Source: Hyphomicrobiales bacterium (GTDB taxonomy: Bacteria > Pseudomonadota > Alphaproteobacteria > Rhizobiales > Xanthobacteraceae). Taken from it: 64,000 nucleotides of DNA. Both the position numbers and the translations under genes were made by a program. The first letter of the stretch is position 1. Each line of letters starts with the position of its first letter. Positions 1 to 9,549 of the stretch are shown here, one piece after another. The DNA is taken from assembly GCA_017305665.1 (NCBI GenBank), contig JAFKKH010000012.1, positions 1-64,000 of the forward strand. Reading direction: 5' to 3'. Below the pieces are notes generated by a model. That model was not told where the DNA came from and ran no database searches. It saw only the letters and a program-made list of their open reading frames with translations.

Positions 1-900
1 GAGATGTCGTCGTACCAGATCGATCTGACGCCGTCGCTCGATCCGAGCGTCGGCATCCTGCTCAACGTCAGCGAGGATCATCTCGATCGTCACGGCACTA
101 TCGAGAACTATGCCGCAGTGAAGGAGCGGCTGGTCGCGCGGGTGCAGCCGCAGGGTACTGCCATCATCGGCGTCGACGATATCTGGAGCCGCGCCGCAGC
201 GGACCGCATCGAGCAGTCCGGCAAGCGCGTGGTACGCGTCTCGGTGAAGCGGCCGCTGGCGGATGGCATCAGCGTCGATCGCGACATGATCGTACGCGCG
301 TCAGGTGGTGCCCGCGACGAGGTCGTTGATATTGGCGGCATCGGGTCGCTGCGCGGCCGCCACAACGCGCAGAATGCCGCCTGTGCCTCGGCGGCGGCGC
401 TGGCGCTCGGCGTCAGCCGTGACGTTCTGCAGAAGGGCCTGCGCAGCTTTCCTGGTCTCGCGCATCGCATGGAGCAAGTCGGCCGCAAGGCCAACGTGCT
501 ATTTGTCAACGACTCCAAGGGTACCAACGCCGACGCCACCGAGAAGGCGTTGTCGTCTTTCGCCGATATCTTCTGGATTGCTGGTGGCAAGCCGAAGAGC
601 GGTGGCATCACGTCGTTGGCCAACTACTTTCCGCGTATCCGCAAAGCCTATCTGATCGGCGAGGCGGCCAGGGACTTCGCCGCGACGCTCGATGGCAAGG
701 TGCCGTACGAAATCAGCGAAACATTGGATGCCGCGGTGCCTGTCGCTGCGCGCGATGCCGAGGCGTCGGGCTTGAGCGACGCCGTCGTGCTGCTGTCGCC
801 GGCCTGCGCCTCGTTCGACCAGTTCCGCAATTTCGAAATCCGTGGCGACCGGTTTCGCGAACTAGTGCGGGCGCTGCCGGGCGTGAAGCCGATGGGCTAA
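1..900 (+). CDS. murD: UDP-N-acetylmuramoylalanine--D-glutamate ligase, C-terminal part
   Basis: MurD adds D-glutamate to UDP-MurNAc-L-Ala in the cytoplasmic stage of peptidoglycan synthesis. The window opens inside the gene: the frame is open from base 1 and reads (E)[14 protein letters not shown], the conserved stretch after the central ATP-binding domain, so the start and the P-loop lie upstream. Visible Mur-ligase features are the DHLDRHGT segment, [10 protein letters not shown] (start of the C-terminal ligase domain), [11 protein letters not shown] and the tail [21 protein letters not shown]. About 299 residues remain of a protein that is usually about 460. It is the first visible gene of the murD-ftsW-murG-murC-murB run. 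The Met at base 4 is internal, not a start. Confidence 0.96.
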   Translation, partial: EMSSYQIDLTPSLDPSVGILLNVSEDHLDRHGTIENYAAVKERLVARVQPQGTAIIGVDDIWSRAAADRIEQSGKRVVRVSVKRPLADGISVDRDMIVRASGGARDEVVDIGGIGSLRGRHNAQNAACASAAALALGVSRDVLQKGLRSFPGLAHRMEQVGRKANVLFVNDSKGTNADATEKALSSFADIFWIAGGKPKSGGITSLANYFPRIRKAYLIGEAARDFAATLDGKVPYEISETLDAAVPVAARDAEASGLSDAVVLLSPACASFDQFRNFEIRGDRFRELVRALPGVKPMG

Positions 901-980
901 TGCTGCTCACCCTCCCTGAGGTTAGGAGCAGTTCGTGACCGAACGGCACCGGTGCACTCCCGAAAACTTGTCCTGTTTCC

Positions 981-995
981 TTAACCGGCCGGTAA
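981..995. promoter_or_regulatory. Near-palindrome upstream of ftsW, possible CtrA-like site
   Basis: TTAACCGGCCGGTAA lies about 45 bases before the ftsW start. It can be read as TTAA-N7-GTAA, one mismatch from the alphaproteobacterial CtrA box TTAA-N7-TTAA, or simply as a 12-14 bp palindrome. CtrA control of division genes is known in alphaproteobacteria; binding here is inference. Confidence 0.3.
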
Positions 996-1040
996 CCACG
1001 ATGGGGGACCAATGGGTGATCTCCGCCCGCAGGACCCGTC

Positions 1041-2192
1041 ATGATTTCACGCGAACAACGTACGCCGCTCTCGGAATGGTGGTGGACCGTGGACCGGCCA
1101 CTATTGGCGGCCATGATCGTGCTGATGCTGACCGGCGTCGTGCTGTCGCTGGCGGCAAGTCCGTCGGTTGCGACCCGCATCGGACTCGATCCCTTCCACT
1201 TCTTTCATCGCCACGTGCTGTTCCTGATCCCGTCCGTCATCGTGATGGTTGGCGTGTCGTTCATGTCGCCGCGCCAGATCCGCCGCTCGGCGTTGATCAT
1301 GTTCGCATTGAGCATCGCGCTGATCCTGGCGACGCTTTGGCTCGGACCCGAGGTGAAGGGCGCCAAGCGCTGGATCACGATCATCGGCGTCAACATCCAG
1401 GCCTCGGAATCCGCAAAACCCGCCTTCGTGGTACTGGCGGCGTGGTTGTTCTCGGAGTCGGCGCGCAAGCCCGAGATGCCGGCGACCTCGATGGCGCTCG
1501 CGCTGCTGCTGGGACTCGTGACGCTGCTGGTGATGGAGCCGGACTTCGGCCAGACCATGCTGGTCCTGATGGTGTGGGGCGCGCTGTTCTTCATTGCCGG
1601 CATGCGCATCATCTGGGTATTCGGTCTCGCGGGCACCGCGGCGGCCGGATTGTTCGCGGCCTATATGCTGGTGCCGCACGTCGCGGTGCGCATCCAGCGC
1701 TTCATGGACCCGGCCTCGGGTGATACCTTCCAGGTCGATACCGCAATGGAAGCCTTCAGCAACGGCGGCTGGTTCGGCCTTGGCCCCGGCGAAGGCATCG
1801 CCAAGCGCAGCCTTCCGGACAGCCATACCGATTTCGTGTTCGCGGTCGGCGCCGAGGAATTCGGCATCATCATGTGCCTCGCGCTGGTGGCGCTGTTCAC
1901 CTTCATCGTGATCCGCACGCTGTCGCGCGCCTATGCGAGTGAGGACATGTTCTCGCGCTTCGCGGCGTCCGGTCTCGCCATCATGTTCGGCGTGCAGGCG
2001 GCGATCAACATGGCGGTCAACCTGCATCTGATTCCCGCCAAGGGCATGACGTTGCCGTTTATCTCCTATGGCGGTTCGTCGATGGTGTCATTGGCTTATG
2101 GCGTCGGCATGATGCTGGCCCTGACGCGGCAGCGGCCGCGGACCGAAATGGAATCGATCGGCGATGCCAATACCGCCGCGAGCTATGCCTGA
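1041..2192 (+). CDS. ftsW: Peptidoglycan glycosyltransferase FtsW (SEDS family)
   Basis: FtsW is the divisome SEDS glycosyltransferase that polymerises lipid II into septal glycan together with its cognate class B PBP. The 383-residue protein is almost wholly hydrophobic with about ten membrane segments. SEDS landmarks are visible: KGAKRWI near residue 107, MEPDFGQTM near 170, and the C-terminal HLIPAKGMTLPFISYGGSSM near 325-345. The length is normal. The ATG at 1041 follows a 140-base gap after murD that holds the palindrome at 981-995. The 3' end overlaps murG by 8 bases, indicating translational coupling. Confidence 0.97.
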   Translation: MISREQRTPLSEWWWTVDRPLLAAMIVLMLTGVVLSLAASPSVATRIGLDPFHFFHRHVLFLIPSVIVMVGVSFMSPRQIRRSALIMFALSIALILATLWLGPEVKGAKRWITIIGVNIQASESAKPAFVVLAAWLFSESARKPEMPATSMALALLLGLVTLLVMEPDFGQTMLVLMVWGALFFIAGMRIIWVFGLAGTAAAGLFAAYMLVPHVAVRIQRFMDPASGDTFQVDTAMEAFSNGGWFGLGPGEGIAKRSLPDSHTDFVFAVGAEEFGIIMCLALVALFTFIVIRTLSRAYASEDMFSRFAASGLAIMFGVQAAINMAVNLHLIPAKGMTLPFISYGGSSMVSLAYGVGMMLALTRQRPRTEMESIGDANTAASYA

Positions 2193-3285
2193 CAGTCCGC
2201 TCATCCTGCTCGCCGCCGGCGGCACCGGCGGACATCTGTTTCCCGCCGAGGCGCTCGGCGTCGAATTGATGAAGCGCGGTTTGCGCATTCGTCTCGTCAC
2301 CGACTCGCGTGCGTTGCGCTACAGCGGGCTGTTCTCGAAGGACATGACCGACGTGGTGCCGAGCGAGACGGTGCGCAGCAGATCGCCGCTGGCGCTGGCG
2401 CGCACCGGCCTGATGCTCGCAACCGGCACCGCTGTCGCATTCAATCTGATGCGGCGGCTGAAGCCCGCCGCCGTGGTCGGCTTCGGCGGCTATCCGACTT
2501 TGCCGCCACTGATGGCCGCGCGACTCGCCGGTATTCCGACCGTGATCCACGACGCCAACGCGGTGATGGGCCGCGCCAACCGTTTCCTGTCGAAGCGGGT
2601 CAGTGCCATCGCCACCTCGCTGCCGGGCGTGCTCGACAAGGAGCCGTCACTGGTCGGCAAGACCACCACGACCGGCACGCCGATGCGGCCCGCGATTCTC
2701 GCCGCCGCCGCGGTGCCGTTCGCGGCGCCCGGTCCGAACGATCCCTTCCGCGTGCTCGTGGTCGGGGGCAGTCAGGGCGCGCGGGTGATGAGCGACATCG
2801 TGCCGGGCGCTGTCGAAAAGCTGGAGCCGGCGTTGTGGCCGCGTCTCGTGCTGACCCAGCAGGTGCGCGACGAGGACATGGCGCGGGTGCGCGCCGTCTA
2901 TGATCGCCTCGACATCAAAGTAGAGCTTGCGCCGTTCTTTGCCGACCTGCCGGCGCGGCTGGCGGCGAGCCATGTGATCGTGTCGCGCTCCGGCGCCGGC
3001 ACCGTGGCCGAACTCGGCGCCATCGGCCGTCCGTCGATTCTGGTCCCGCTGCCCGGCGCGATCGATCAGGACCAGTTCGCCAATGCCGGCGTGCTGGCCG
3101 ATGTCGGCGGCGCAATCCGCATTGTGCAGACCGACTTCACGTCGGATCGCCTCGCGTCCGAATTGTCCGCGCTCGCAGCTGATCCCGCACGACTTGCGAC
3201 CATGGCCGCCGCAGCGCGCACCGTCGGCCGGCTCGATGCGGCGGAGCGGTTGGCGGATCTGGTGATGAAAGTTGCCAAAATCTAG
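2185..3285 (+). CDS. murG: UDP-GlcNAc--lipid I N-acetylglucosaminyltransferase MurG
   Basis: MurG transfers GlcNAc from UDP-GlcNAc to lipid I at the inner face of the membrane, producing lipid II, the substrate of FtsW. The 366-residue protein begins MPDSPLILLAAGGTGGHLFP, with the donor/acceptor glycine loop GGTGGH at residues 12-17, a second glycine-rich loop VGGSQGA near 194, and the C-terminal UDP-binding region SRSGAGTVAELGAIGRPSILVPLPGAIDQDQ. I chose ATG 2185, which overlaps the end of ftsW by 8 bases, over the in-frame ATG at 2164, because homologues start a few residues before LLAAGGTGGH. Confidence 0.97.
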   Translation: MPDSPLILLAAGGTGGHLFPAEALGVELMKRGLRIRLVTDSRALRYSGLFSKDMTDVVPSETVRSRSPLALARTGLMLATGTAVAFNLMRRLKPAAVVGFGGYPTLPPLMAARLAGIPTVIHDANAVMGRANRFLSKRVSAIATSLPGVLDKEPSLVGKTTTTGTPMRPAILAAAAVPFAAPGPNDPFRVLVVGGSQGARVMSDIVPGAVEKLEPALWPRLVLTQQVRDEDMARVRAVYDRLDIKVELAPFFADLPARLAASHVIVSRSGAGTVAELGAIGRPSILVPLPGAIDQDQFANAGVLADVGGAIRIVQTDFTSDRLASELSALAADPARLATMAAAARTVGRLDAAERLADLVMKVAKI

Positions 3286-3299
3286 CTGATTTTAGGCTT

Positions 3300-3333
3300 G
3301 TCATGCCCTGTGAAAGCGGGGCATCCAGTACGC
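3300..3333. repeat. Palindromic intergenic repeat, 'GGCATCCAG' type
   Basis: GTCATGCCCTGTGAAAGCGG followed by GGCATCCAGTACGC lies in the murG-murC gap. It pairs as ATGCCC..GGGCAT around GAAAG and belongs to the same family as the elements at 19246-19279 and 55818-55911. Confidence 0.6.
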
Positions 3334-3406
3334 GGCACGGGCCGTGAATCGGTGTCGTGCAGTACCGATCGCCCACCGTCGCGGGCGATGATCGCAAGGA
3401 ACAAAG

Positions 3407-4810
3407 ATGAGACTGCCGCGGGAAATCGGCCCCATCCACTTCGTCGGTATCGGCGGCATCGGCATGAGCGGCATCGCCGAGGTGCTGTGCAACCTCGGTT
3501 ATACCGTGCAGGGCTCGGACGCCTCCGAAGGCGCCAACGTGGTGCGGTTGCGCGACAAGGGCATCAAGGTCACGGTCGGCCACAAGGCTGAGAACGTGAC
3601 CGGCGCCGATGTGCTTGTTGTCTCCACCGCGATCAAACGCGACAACCCGGAACTGATGGCGGCGCGTGCGCAGCGCATTCCGGTGGTGCGCCGCGCAGAG
3701 ATGCTGGCGGAACTGATGCGGCTGAAGAGCTGCGTCGCCATCGCCGGTACCCACGGCAAGACCACAACGACATCGATGGTGGCGGCGCTGCTTGACGCCG
3801 GCGATTTCGATCCGACGGTTATCAACGGCGGCATCATCAACGCCTACGGCACCAACGCACGGCTCGGGGCGGGCGAGTGGATGGTGGTGGAAGCCGACGA
3901 GAGCGACGGCACGTTCCTGAAGCTGCCGACCGATGTCGCGATCGTCACCAACGTCGATCCCGAGCATCTCGATCACTTCAAGACCTTCGATGCCGTGCAG
4001 GATGCGTTCCGCTCCTTCGTGGAGAACGTCCCGTTCTATGGTTTTGCCGTGATGTGCACGGATCATCCCGTGGTGCAGACCATGGTCGGCCGCATCGAGG
4101 ATCGCCGCATCATCACCTACGGCCAAAATCCGCAAGCGGACGCGCGGCTGGTCGATCTCAAGGCTGCGAACGGCGGTTCGCAATTCCGCGTCGTGTTCCG
4201 CAACCGCAAGACCGACGACGCGCACGAGATTTCCGATCTGGTGCTGCCGATGCCGGGCCGCCACAACGCGCTCAATGCGACGGCGGCGGTCGCAGTCGCG
4301 CATGAGCTCGGCATTCCCGACGCGACTATCCGCAAGGCGCTGGCCGGTTTCGGCGGCGTCAAGCGCCGCTTCACCCGCACCGGCGAATGGAACGGCGTCA
4401 CCATCATCGACGACTATGGCCATCATCCGGTCGAGATCGCGGCGGTCCTCAGGGCGGCGCGGGAGTCCACACGCGGCAAAGTCATCGCGGTGGTGCAGCC
4501 GCATCGCTACACGCGCCTGCAATCGCTGTTCGAGGAATTCTGCACCTGCTTCAACGATGCCGACACCGTCGTGGTTGCGGACGTCTATCCGGCGGGCGAA
4601 GCGCCGATAGCGGGTGTCGACCGCGATCATTTCGTGCTCGGCCTGCGCGCGCATGGCCATCGCGAGGTGATTCCGCTGCAGGACTCAGCGTCGCTCGCGG
4701 GTGTCGTCGCCGGCATTGCAAAGCCCGGCGATTATGTGGTGTGCCTCGGCGCCGGCAACATCACCCAATGGGCTTACGCGCTGCCGGGCGAACTCAAGGC
4801 GCTGGGATGA
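3407..4810 (+). CDS. murC: UDP-N-acetylmuramate--L-alanine ligase MurC
   Basis: MurC couples ATP hydrolysis to addition of L-alanine to UDP-MurNAc, the first amino acid of the peptidoglycan stem. The 467-residue product has the N-terminal Rossmann-like UDP-binding motif [12 protein letters not shown] (residues 11-22), the ATP P-loop AGTHGKTTT (113-121), [19 protein letters not shown], and the C-terminal ligase domain with [10 protein letters not shown] and QPHRYTR. The length is normal. The stop overlaps the murB start by 4 bases (ATGA), so the two should be co-translated. A 121-base gap containing a small palindrome separates it from murG. Confidence 0.97.
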   Translation: MRLPREIGPIHFVGIGGIGMSGIAEVLCNLGYTVQGSDASEGANVVRLRDKGIKVTVGHKAENVTGADVLVVSTAIKRDNPELMAARAQRIPVVRRAEMLAELMRLKSCVAIAGTHGKTTTTSMVAALLDAGDFDPTVINGGIINAYGTNARLGAGEWMVVEADESDGTFLKLPTDVAIVTNVDPEHLDHFKTFDAVQDAFRSFVENVPFYGFAVMCTDHPVVQTMVGRIEDRRIITYGQNPQADARLVDLKAANGGSQFRVVFRNRKTDDAHEISDLVLPMPGRHNALNATAAVAVAHELGIPDATIRKALAGFGGVKRRFTRTGEWNGVTIIDDYGHHPVEIAAVLRAARESTRGKVIAVVQPHRYTRLQSLFEEFCTCFNDADTVVVADVYPAGEAPIAGVDRDHFVLGLRAHGHREVIPLQDSASLAGVVAGIAKPGDYVVCLGAGNITQWAYALPGELKALG

Positions 4811-5736
4811 GTGCGGCCGCTTTTCCCGACATCACCGCAAAACTGAAATCGCAGATGCCCGAGTTGCGCGGACGGATGCTGGCGAACGAGCCGCTGGCGC
4901 CGCTCACCTGGTTTCGCGTTGGCGGCCCGGCGCAGGTGCTGTTCACGCCGGCGGATGAGAACGACCTCGCTTATTTCCTGCGACATCTTCCTGAAGAAAT
5001 TCCGATCTACTGCATCGGCGTCGGCTCCAACCTCATTGTCCGAGATCGCGGATTGCCTGGCGTGGTGATCCGGCTCGCGCCGCGGGGGTTCGGCGAGGTC
5101 ACAGCCGATGGCGATACGGTGCGCGCGGGCACCGCGGCGCTCGACAAGCGCGTCGCGGAAACAGCGGCCGCGGCCAATATCGGTGGCCTCGAATTCTATT
5201 TTGGCATTCCCGGCACCATCGGCGGCGCACTGCGCATGAACGCCGGCGCCAACGGCAGCGAGACCAAGGATGTGCTGGTCGAGGCGCGCGCGGTCAGCCG
5301 CCGTGGCGACAAGATGACGTTCGACAATGCCGGCATGAAGTTCACCTATCGCAACAGCGCGATCTATCCGTCCGTTATTTTTACCGGTGCGACATTCCGC
5401 GGCCGCATCGCGGAGCCGGAGGCGATCCGCGCGCGCATGAATGAAGTCCAGACCCACCGCGAGACGGTGCAGCCGATCCGCGAGAAGACCGGCGGTTCGA
5501 CGTTCAAGAATCCGCCGGGGCACAGCGCCTGGAAACTGATCGACGCCGCCGGGATGCGTGGTCATCGCGTCGGCGGCGCGCAGGTGTCTGAGATGCACTG
5601 TAATTTCCTGATCAACACCGGCGATGCCACCGCGCGCGACATCGAGACGCTCGGCGAAACGGTGCGCGAGCGCGTGAAAATGCACTCGGGTGTCGAACTG
5701 CAATGGGAAATCAAGCGGATTGGGTTGGAAGCATGA
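4807..5736 (+). CDS. murB: UDP-N-acetylenolpyruvoylglucosamine reductase MurB
   Basis: MurB is the FAD- and NADPH-dependent reductase that makes UDP-MurNAc. The 309-residue protein has the FAD-binding motif [10 protein letters not shown] (about residues 75-84), [18 protein letters not shown], the catalytic-serine segment YRNSAI near 180, and [21 protein letters not shown], which marks the compact type lacking the long C-terminal extension. The start ATG overlaps the murC stop. The same frame is open further upstream, but that part is antiparallel noise inside murC. The last codons run into a palindromic repeat (5732-5774): the TGA stop itself is inside the repeat. Confidence 0.96.
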   Translation: MSAAAFPDITAKLKSQMPELRGRMLANEPLAPLTWFRVGGPAQVLFTPADENDLAYFLRHLPEEIPIYCIGVGSNLIVRDRGLPGVVIRLAPRGFGEVTADGDTVRAGTAALDKRVAETAAAANIGGLEFYFGIPGTIGGALRMNAGANGSETKDVLVEARAVSRRGDKMTFDNAGMKFTYRNSAIYPSVIFTGATFRGRIAEPEAIRARMNEVQTHRETVQPIREKTGGSTFKNPPGHSAWKLIDAAGMRGHRVGGAQVSEMHCNFLINTGDATARDIETLGETVRERVKMHSGVELQWEIKRIGLEA

Positions 5737-5774
5737 TCCCGAAAAGTGGAAGCCGGTTTTCGGGTAAGATCATG
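5732..5774. repeat. Dispersed palindrome, CATGATC...GATCATG type
   Basis: The element runs CATGATCCCGAAAAGTGG ... GGTTTTCGGGTAAGATCATG. The arms CATGATC/GATCATG and CCGAAAA/TTTTCGG are complementary, giving an imperfect hairpin. I recognise this consensus as common between genes of Bradyrhizobium relatives. Here it overlaps the last codons and stop of murB and ends 25 bases before the ddl start. Confidence 0.75.
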
Positions 5775-5799
5775 CTCGATCAAAAATAGGGCAGCGCTC

Positions 5800-6789
5800 A
5801 TGCGCATCACGATTCTCTTTGGCGGCAGCAACAAGGAACGGCTCGTCTCGGTCGCGAGCGCGCAGGCGCTGCATCGCGCCTTGCCCGAGGCCGATCTCTG
5901 GTTCTGGGACGTGCGGGACGAGGTGCGCGACGTGCGTTCCGAGGCCTTGCTTGCACATGCGCGGCCCTTCGAGGACGAGTTCGTTCCCGGTGGGCCGAGC
6001 AAGCCGCTGGCGGAGGCGCTCGACCGCGCAAGGGATGAAGGCCGGGTGCTGGTGCTCGGCCTGCATGGTGGCCGCGCCGAGAATGGCGAGTTGCAGGCGA
6101 TGTGCGAACTGCGCGGCATTCCCTTCACGGGATCCGGCTCGGCCTCGTCGCATCTCGCGTTCGACAAGGTCACGGCCAAGCGTTTTGCGGCGCTTGCCGG
6201 CGTCGCGACGCCCGCGGGCGTGTTGCTTGCGGATATCGATCGCGCGTTCGCAGAACACGGCCGGCTGATCGCAAAGCCGGCGCGTGATGGATCGAGTTAC
6301 GGGCTGATCTTCGTCAATGCAAAGCAGGATCTGGTCGCGGTGCGCAATGCCGCGAAGACCGAGGACTACGTCATCGAGCCGTTCGTGTCCGGCATCGAGG
6401 CGACCTGCGGCGTACTGGAGCGCTCCGACGGCACGGTGGTCGCGCTGCCTCCGATCGAGATCGTGCCGGCAGAAGGCGCGTTCGACTACACCGCAAAGTA
6501 TCTGCTCAAATCCACCCAGGAGATTTGTCCGGGACGATTCACGCCTGCGGTCAGCGCGGCGATCATGGATCACGCCTTGCACGCGCACCGGGCGCTGTCG
6601 TGCCGCGGCTATTCCCGCACCGACTTCATCGTCACGGACAAGGGACCAGTCTACCTCGAGACCAACACTCTGCCGGGGCTGACTGCGGCCTCGCTCTATC
6701 CCAAGGCACTCCACGCGCAGGGCATCGGATTCGCGGATTTCCTGCGCGACCAGATCGTGCTGGCCGAAAAAGCTGTCCGTCCGGCCTGA
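5800..6789 (+). CDS. ddl: D-alanine--D-alanine ligase family protein
   Basis: An ATP-grasp ligase in the cell-wall cluster, expected to make the D-Ala-D-Ala dipeptide used by MurF. The start MRITILFGGSNKERLVS was chosen at 5800 because upstream codons belong to the repeat at 5732-5774. Family features are the N-terminal LFGG, LGLHGGRAENGELQ (Ddl consensus HGxxGEDGxLQ) near residue 85, GIPFTGSGSASSHLAFDK, GYSRTDFIV and the C-terminal metal-site segment LETNTLPGLT near 290. The sequence differs from textbook DdlB: HGGRAENG replaces HGxxGEDG, and the lid region is divergent. I infer Ddl function mainly from position and motif order. Length (329 residues) is slightly above E. coli DdlB. Confidence 0.85.
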   Translation: MRITILFGGSNKERLVSVASAQALHRALPEADLWFWDVRDEVRDVRSEALLAHARPFEDEFVPGGPSKPLAEALDRARDEGRVLVLGLHGGRAENGELQAMCELRGIPFTGSGSASSHLAFDKVTAKRFAALAGVATPAGVLLADIDRAFAEHGRLIAKPARDGSSYGLIFVNAKQDLVAVRNAAKTEDYVIEPFVSGIEATCGVLERSDGTVVALPPIEIVPAEGAFDYTAKYLLKSTQEICPGRFTPAVSAAIMDHALHAHRALSCRGYSRTDFIVTDKGPVYLETNTLPGLTAASLYPKALHAQGIGFADFLRDQIVLAEKAVRPA

Positions 6790-7123
6790 GGGAACCGCCA
6801 TAGGACGGAACCTGGTGGGAACCGCCCGGTTCCCCGCGAGGGTGAGTCCGAAACGCCGCAAAGCATTCTTTTATCGCATCAAAATACCCCCTGCCTGCAC
6901 TGCATTTACCTTTTGTTTACCAGGAAGCCCGAAGGTTAACGCCGGCGGCGCATGTGGCGCTTGGCTGCCGGGGGCGTGAGCTGTTGCGGATTTCCGCGTC
7001 GGCGACCCCATCGAGGGAACAGCGGACCTCTGCCAGAGGTCGACACCCGCCGGCATGACCAGGACGTCGGATGAGTCAGAGCCCGCAAAGTCATGCGGGG
7101 TAATCTTGTGACGAGCTCGTGCA
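6790..7123 (+). promoter_or_regulatory. ftsQ leader region with three perfect inverted repeats
   Basis: This 334-base gene-free stretch holds three hairpin-forming repeats: GGGAACCG/CGGTTCCC (6817-6834), GACCTCT-GCC-AGAGGTC (7025-7041) and CCCGCA-N6-TGCGGG (7082-7099), the last 24 bases before the ftsQ ATG. Between the first two is TTAC-CTTTTGT-TTAC (6906-6920), a TTAN-N7-TTAN arrangement reminiscent of a CtrA site, and a GTTAAC at 6935-6940. None is followed by a T-run, so they look more like regulatory or RNA-structure elements than terminators. Confidence 0.4.
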
Positions 7124-8137
7124 ATGGATGGTGGAGGACGCCTCGATCGGTCGCTGAGATCGCCGGGGTCCAGGTCTGAGATCAAGTCTGACCTGAAGGT
7201 CTCTGACCTGCTCAGGATGGCCGCCATCGGTGCGGGCATTTTGCTGCGCGAGCAGATCGCGAAGCTGAAGCGCGCTCGTGCCGAGCGCCTCGACGCACGC
7301 GCCAAGAATCCCAACCGTGCGATTGTCCTGCTCGAACGCCATGTTCCGCGCCGGCTCGGCACCGCGCTGACCTTGACAATTCTCGGCGGCAGCGCTGCGT
7401 TCGGTGTCATCAGGGGCGGGCACGCCGACGAGGCGATCACCGCCCTCAGTGACGCCCGCAACGCGCTCGCCAACGCGGCGGGTTTCCGCATCACCTCCGT
7501 CACCATCAACGGCCGCAAGCAGTTGACGCAGGACGAGGTGCTTGCGATCGGCGGCGTCAACGGCCGCTCCTCGCTGCTGTTCCTCGATCCGTCCACCGTG
7601 CGCGACAGCCTGAAGGCCAATCCCTGGATCGCGGATGCGACCGTGCTGAAGCTGTATCCCGGTGCGCTGCAGATCGACATTACCGAACGCAAGCCCTTCG
7701 CGCTCTGGCAGGAGCACGGCAAGCTCTCCGTGATTGCCGATGACGGCGCCGTGCTCGAACCCTACGTCACCCGCCACTTCGCCACGCTGCCGCTCGTGGT
7801 CGGCAAGGGGGCGGAAACCCGCGCCAAGGATTTCCTCGCGCTGGTCGCCAGGTATCCGGTGGTGAACAACCAACTCAAGGCGGCGATCTTCGTCGGCGAG
7901 CGGCGTTGGAATCTGCGGCTCAAGGATGGTCTCGACATCCGCCTGCCGGAAACCGACCCCGGCCGCGCGCTGGCGGAACTGGTGAAATACGACAACGAAG
8001 ACAAGCTGCTGTCGCGCGACATCACCGCCATCGACCTGCGGCTGCCCGATCGACTGACGGTGCGGCTCTCGGAAGATGCTGCCAAGGCGCGGGAAGAACA
8101 GTTCAAGAAGTCCAGTAAGAAGGCTGGCAGCGCATGA
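7124..8137 (+). CDS. ftsQ: Cell division protein FtsQ
   Basis: FtsQ is a bitopic inner-membrane divisome protein whose periplasmic POTRA and beta domains link early and late division proteins. The 337-residue product has a long basic cytoplasmic N-terminus, a hydrophobic segment near residues 84-105 (LGTALTLTILGGSAAFGVI), a POTRA domain beginning FRITSVTINGRKQLTQDEVLAIGG (about 123-146), and the conserved NPWIADATVLKLYPGALQIDITERKPFALW region near 166-200. The ATG at 7124 is the first plausible start. The 3' end overlaps ftsA by 4 bases (ATGA). The C-terminal tail is Lys/Ser/Ala-rich. Confidence 0.95.
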   Translation: MDGGGRLDRSLRSPGSRSEIKSDLKVSDLLRMAAIGAGILLREQIAKLKRARAERLDARAKNPNRAIVLLERHVPRRLGTALTLTILGGSAAFGVIRGGHADEAITALSDARNALANAAGFRITSVTINGRKQLTQDEVLAIGGVNGRSSLLFLDPSTVRDSLKANPWIADATVLKLYPGALQIDITERKPFALWQEHGKLSVIADDGAVLEPYVTRHFATLPLVVGKGAETRAKDFLALVARYPVVNNQLKAAIFVGERRWNLRLKDGLDIRLPETDPGRALAELVKYDNEDKLLSRDITAIDLRLPDRLTVRLSEDAAKAREEQFKKSSKKAGSA

Positions 8138-9453
8138 CCGGCCTTGATCGCAACCAGACTCCGAAGATGCGGCCGATGCAGCACAATCGCAGTGCGCTGG
8201 TCGCGTCGCTGGATATCGGTACCAGCAAGATCGCTTGCATGATCGCGCGGCTGAGGCCGAGCGCACCCAACGAAGCGCTGCGTGGGCGCACCCATGCGGT
8301 CGAACTAATCGGCTACAGCCAGATCCAGTCGCGCGGCATGAAGGCCGGCGCGGTGGCCGATCTCGTCCAGTGCGAGGAGTCGGTGCGTCAGGCCGTGTCG
8401 CTGGCCGAACGCATGGCCAAGGTGCGGGTCGAGTCCGTTCTGCTGCCGGTGTCGGCCGGGCGGCTCCAGGGTAACCTGGTCGAGGCCGTATCCGACATTC
8501 AGGGCGGCTCGGTCACGCCGTCCGATGTCAGCCGTCTCACCTCGGCCGGCATGCGCCACGCCACTGCTCCCGGACGCACCGTGCTCCATGCGCTGCCGGT
8601 TGGTTATTCGCTCGACGGTGTGAAGGGCGTTCGCGATCCCCGCGGGATGGTGGCGCGCCAGTTCGGCGTCGACATGAACGTCGTGACGACCGAAGCCACA
8701 GTCGCGAAAAATCTCATGCTGGCGGTCGAACGCTGCCATCTCACCGTCGAAGCGATGACAGCAAGCCCATATGTGGCCGGTCTGTCGGTTCTGACCGACG
8801 ATGAGGTCGATCTTGGCGCCGCTGTTGTCGAGATGGGAGCGGGGACAACGACGATTGCGATCTATTCGGCCGGCCGCTTCGTTCATGCGAGCGGCTTCGC
8901 CGTCGGCGGTCAACACGTCACGATGGATCTCGCGCGCGGTCTGGGCGCGTGCATTGCGGATGCCGAGCGAATCAAGACGTTATATGGCACGGTGCTGACG
9001 GGCGGCTCCGATGCGCGCGAGCTGATGACGGTGCCGGCCGCTGGAGACGACAGCGATGGACCTCAGGTCGTGTCGCGGGCGACGATCGCGAACATCGTCC
9101 GGCAGCGTGTCGAGGAGATCTTTGAAATGGTGAGGGACCGGCTCGCGGATTCTCCTTTTGCCGCCGAGCCGCGCGCGCGCGTCGTGCTGAGCGGCGGCGC
9201 ATCGCAACTCACCGGCGTTCCCGAACTCGCAAGCCGCATCCTCGGCCGCCAGGTTCGCATCGGTCGACCGCTTGGGTTCGGCCGGCTGCCGAGCGAGGCC
9301 AAGAGCGCATCGTTCGCGGTCCCGACCGGCCTGCTCGTGTACCCGCAATACGCACACCTTGAACACGTCGAACCGCGGCATACGCGGCAGCTCCGCACAG
9401 GAACGGACGGATATTTCGGAAAGGTCGGACGATGGCTCCGGGAGGGCTTCTGA
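8134..9453 (+). CDS. ftsA: Cell division protein FtsA, actin-like membrane tether of FtsZ
   Basis: FtsA is the actin-family ATPase that anchors FtsZ filaments to the membrane and recruits later division proteins. The 439-residue protein has the phosphate-1 motif VASLDIGTSKIACMI (residues 23-37), the subdomain 1C region SVLLPVSAGRLQGN, phosphate-2 GAAVVEMGAGTTTIAIYS near 230 and the adenosine motif VVLSGGASQLTGV near 350. The C-terminus YFGKVGRWLREGF matches the amphipathic membrane-targeting helix typical of FtsA. It starts within the ftsQ stop codon, and ftsZ follows after 96 bases. Confidence 0.97.
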   Translation: MTGLDRNQTPKMRPMQHNRSALVASLDIGTSKIACMIARLRPSAPNEALRGRTHAVELIGYSQIQSRGMKAGAVADLVQCEESVRQAVSLAERMAKVRVESVLLPVSAGRLQGNLVEAVSDIQGGSVTPSDVSRLTSAGMRHATAPGRTVLHALPVGYSLDGVKGVRDPRGMVARQFGVDMNVVTTEATVAKNLMLAVERCHLTVEAMTASPYVAGLSVLTDDEVDLGAAVVEMGAGTTTIAIYSAGRFVHASGFAVGGQHVTMDLARGLGACIADAERIKTLYGTVLTGGSDARELMTVPAAGDDSDGPQVVSRATIANIVRQRVEEIFEMVRDRLADSPFAAEPRARVVLSGGASQLTGVPELASRILGRQVRIGRPLGFGRLPSEAKSASFAVPTGLLVYPQYAHLEHVEPRHTRQLRTGTDGYFGKVGRWLREGF

Positions 9454-9549
9454 TGAATTTTCCGCTGATTTGCAGATTTCCCATCAACGCTCGTGGCCGG
9501 CGACCGCTGGCACAGACAGTGACACCGCGCGTGTAATCGAGAGGCAACC

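Noticed and set aside
4387-4806. Upstream in-frame extension of murB inside murC
   Set aside because: Shadow of murC in another frame; the ATGA overlap at 4807 gives the normal MurB start and length.
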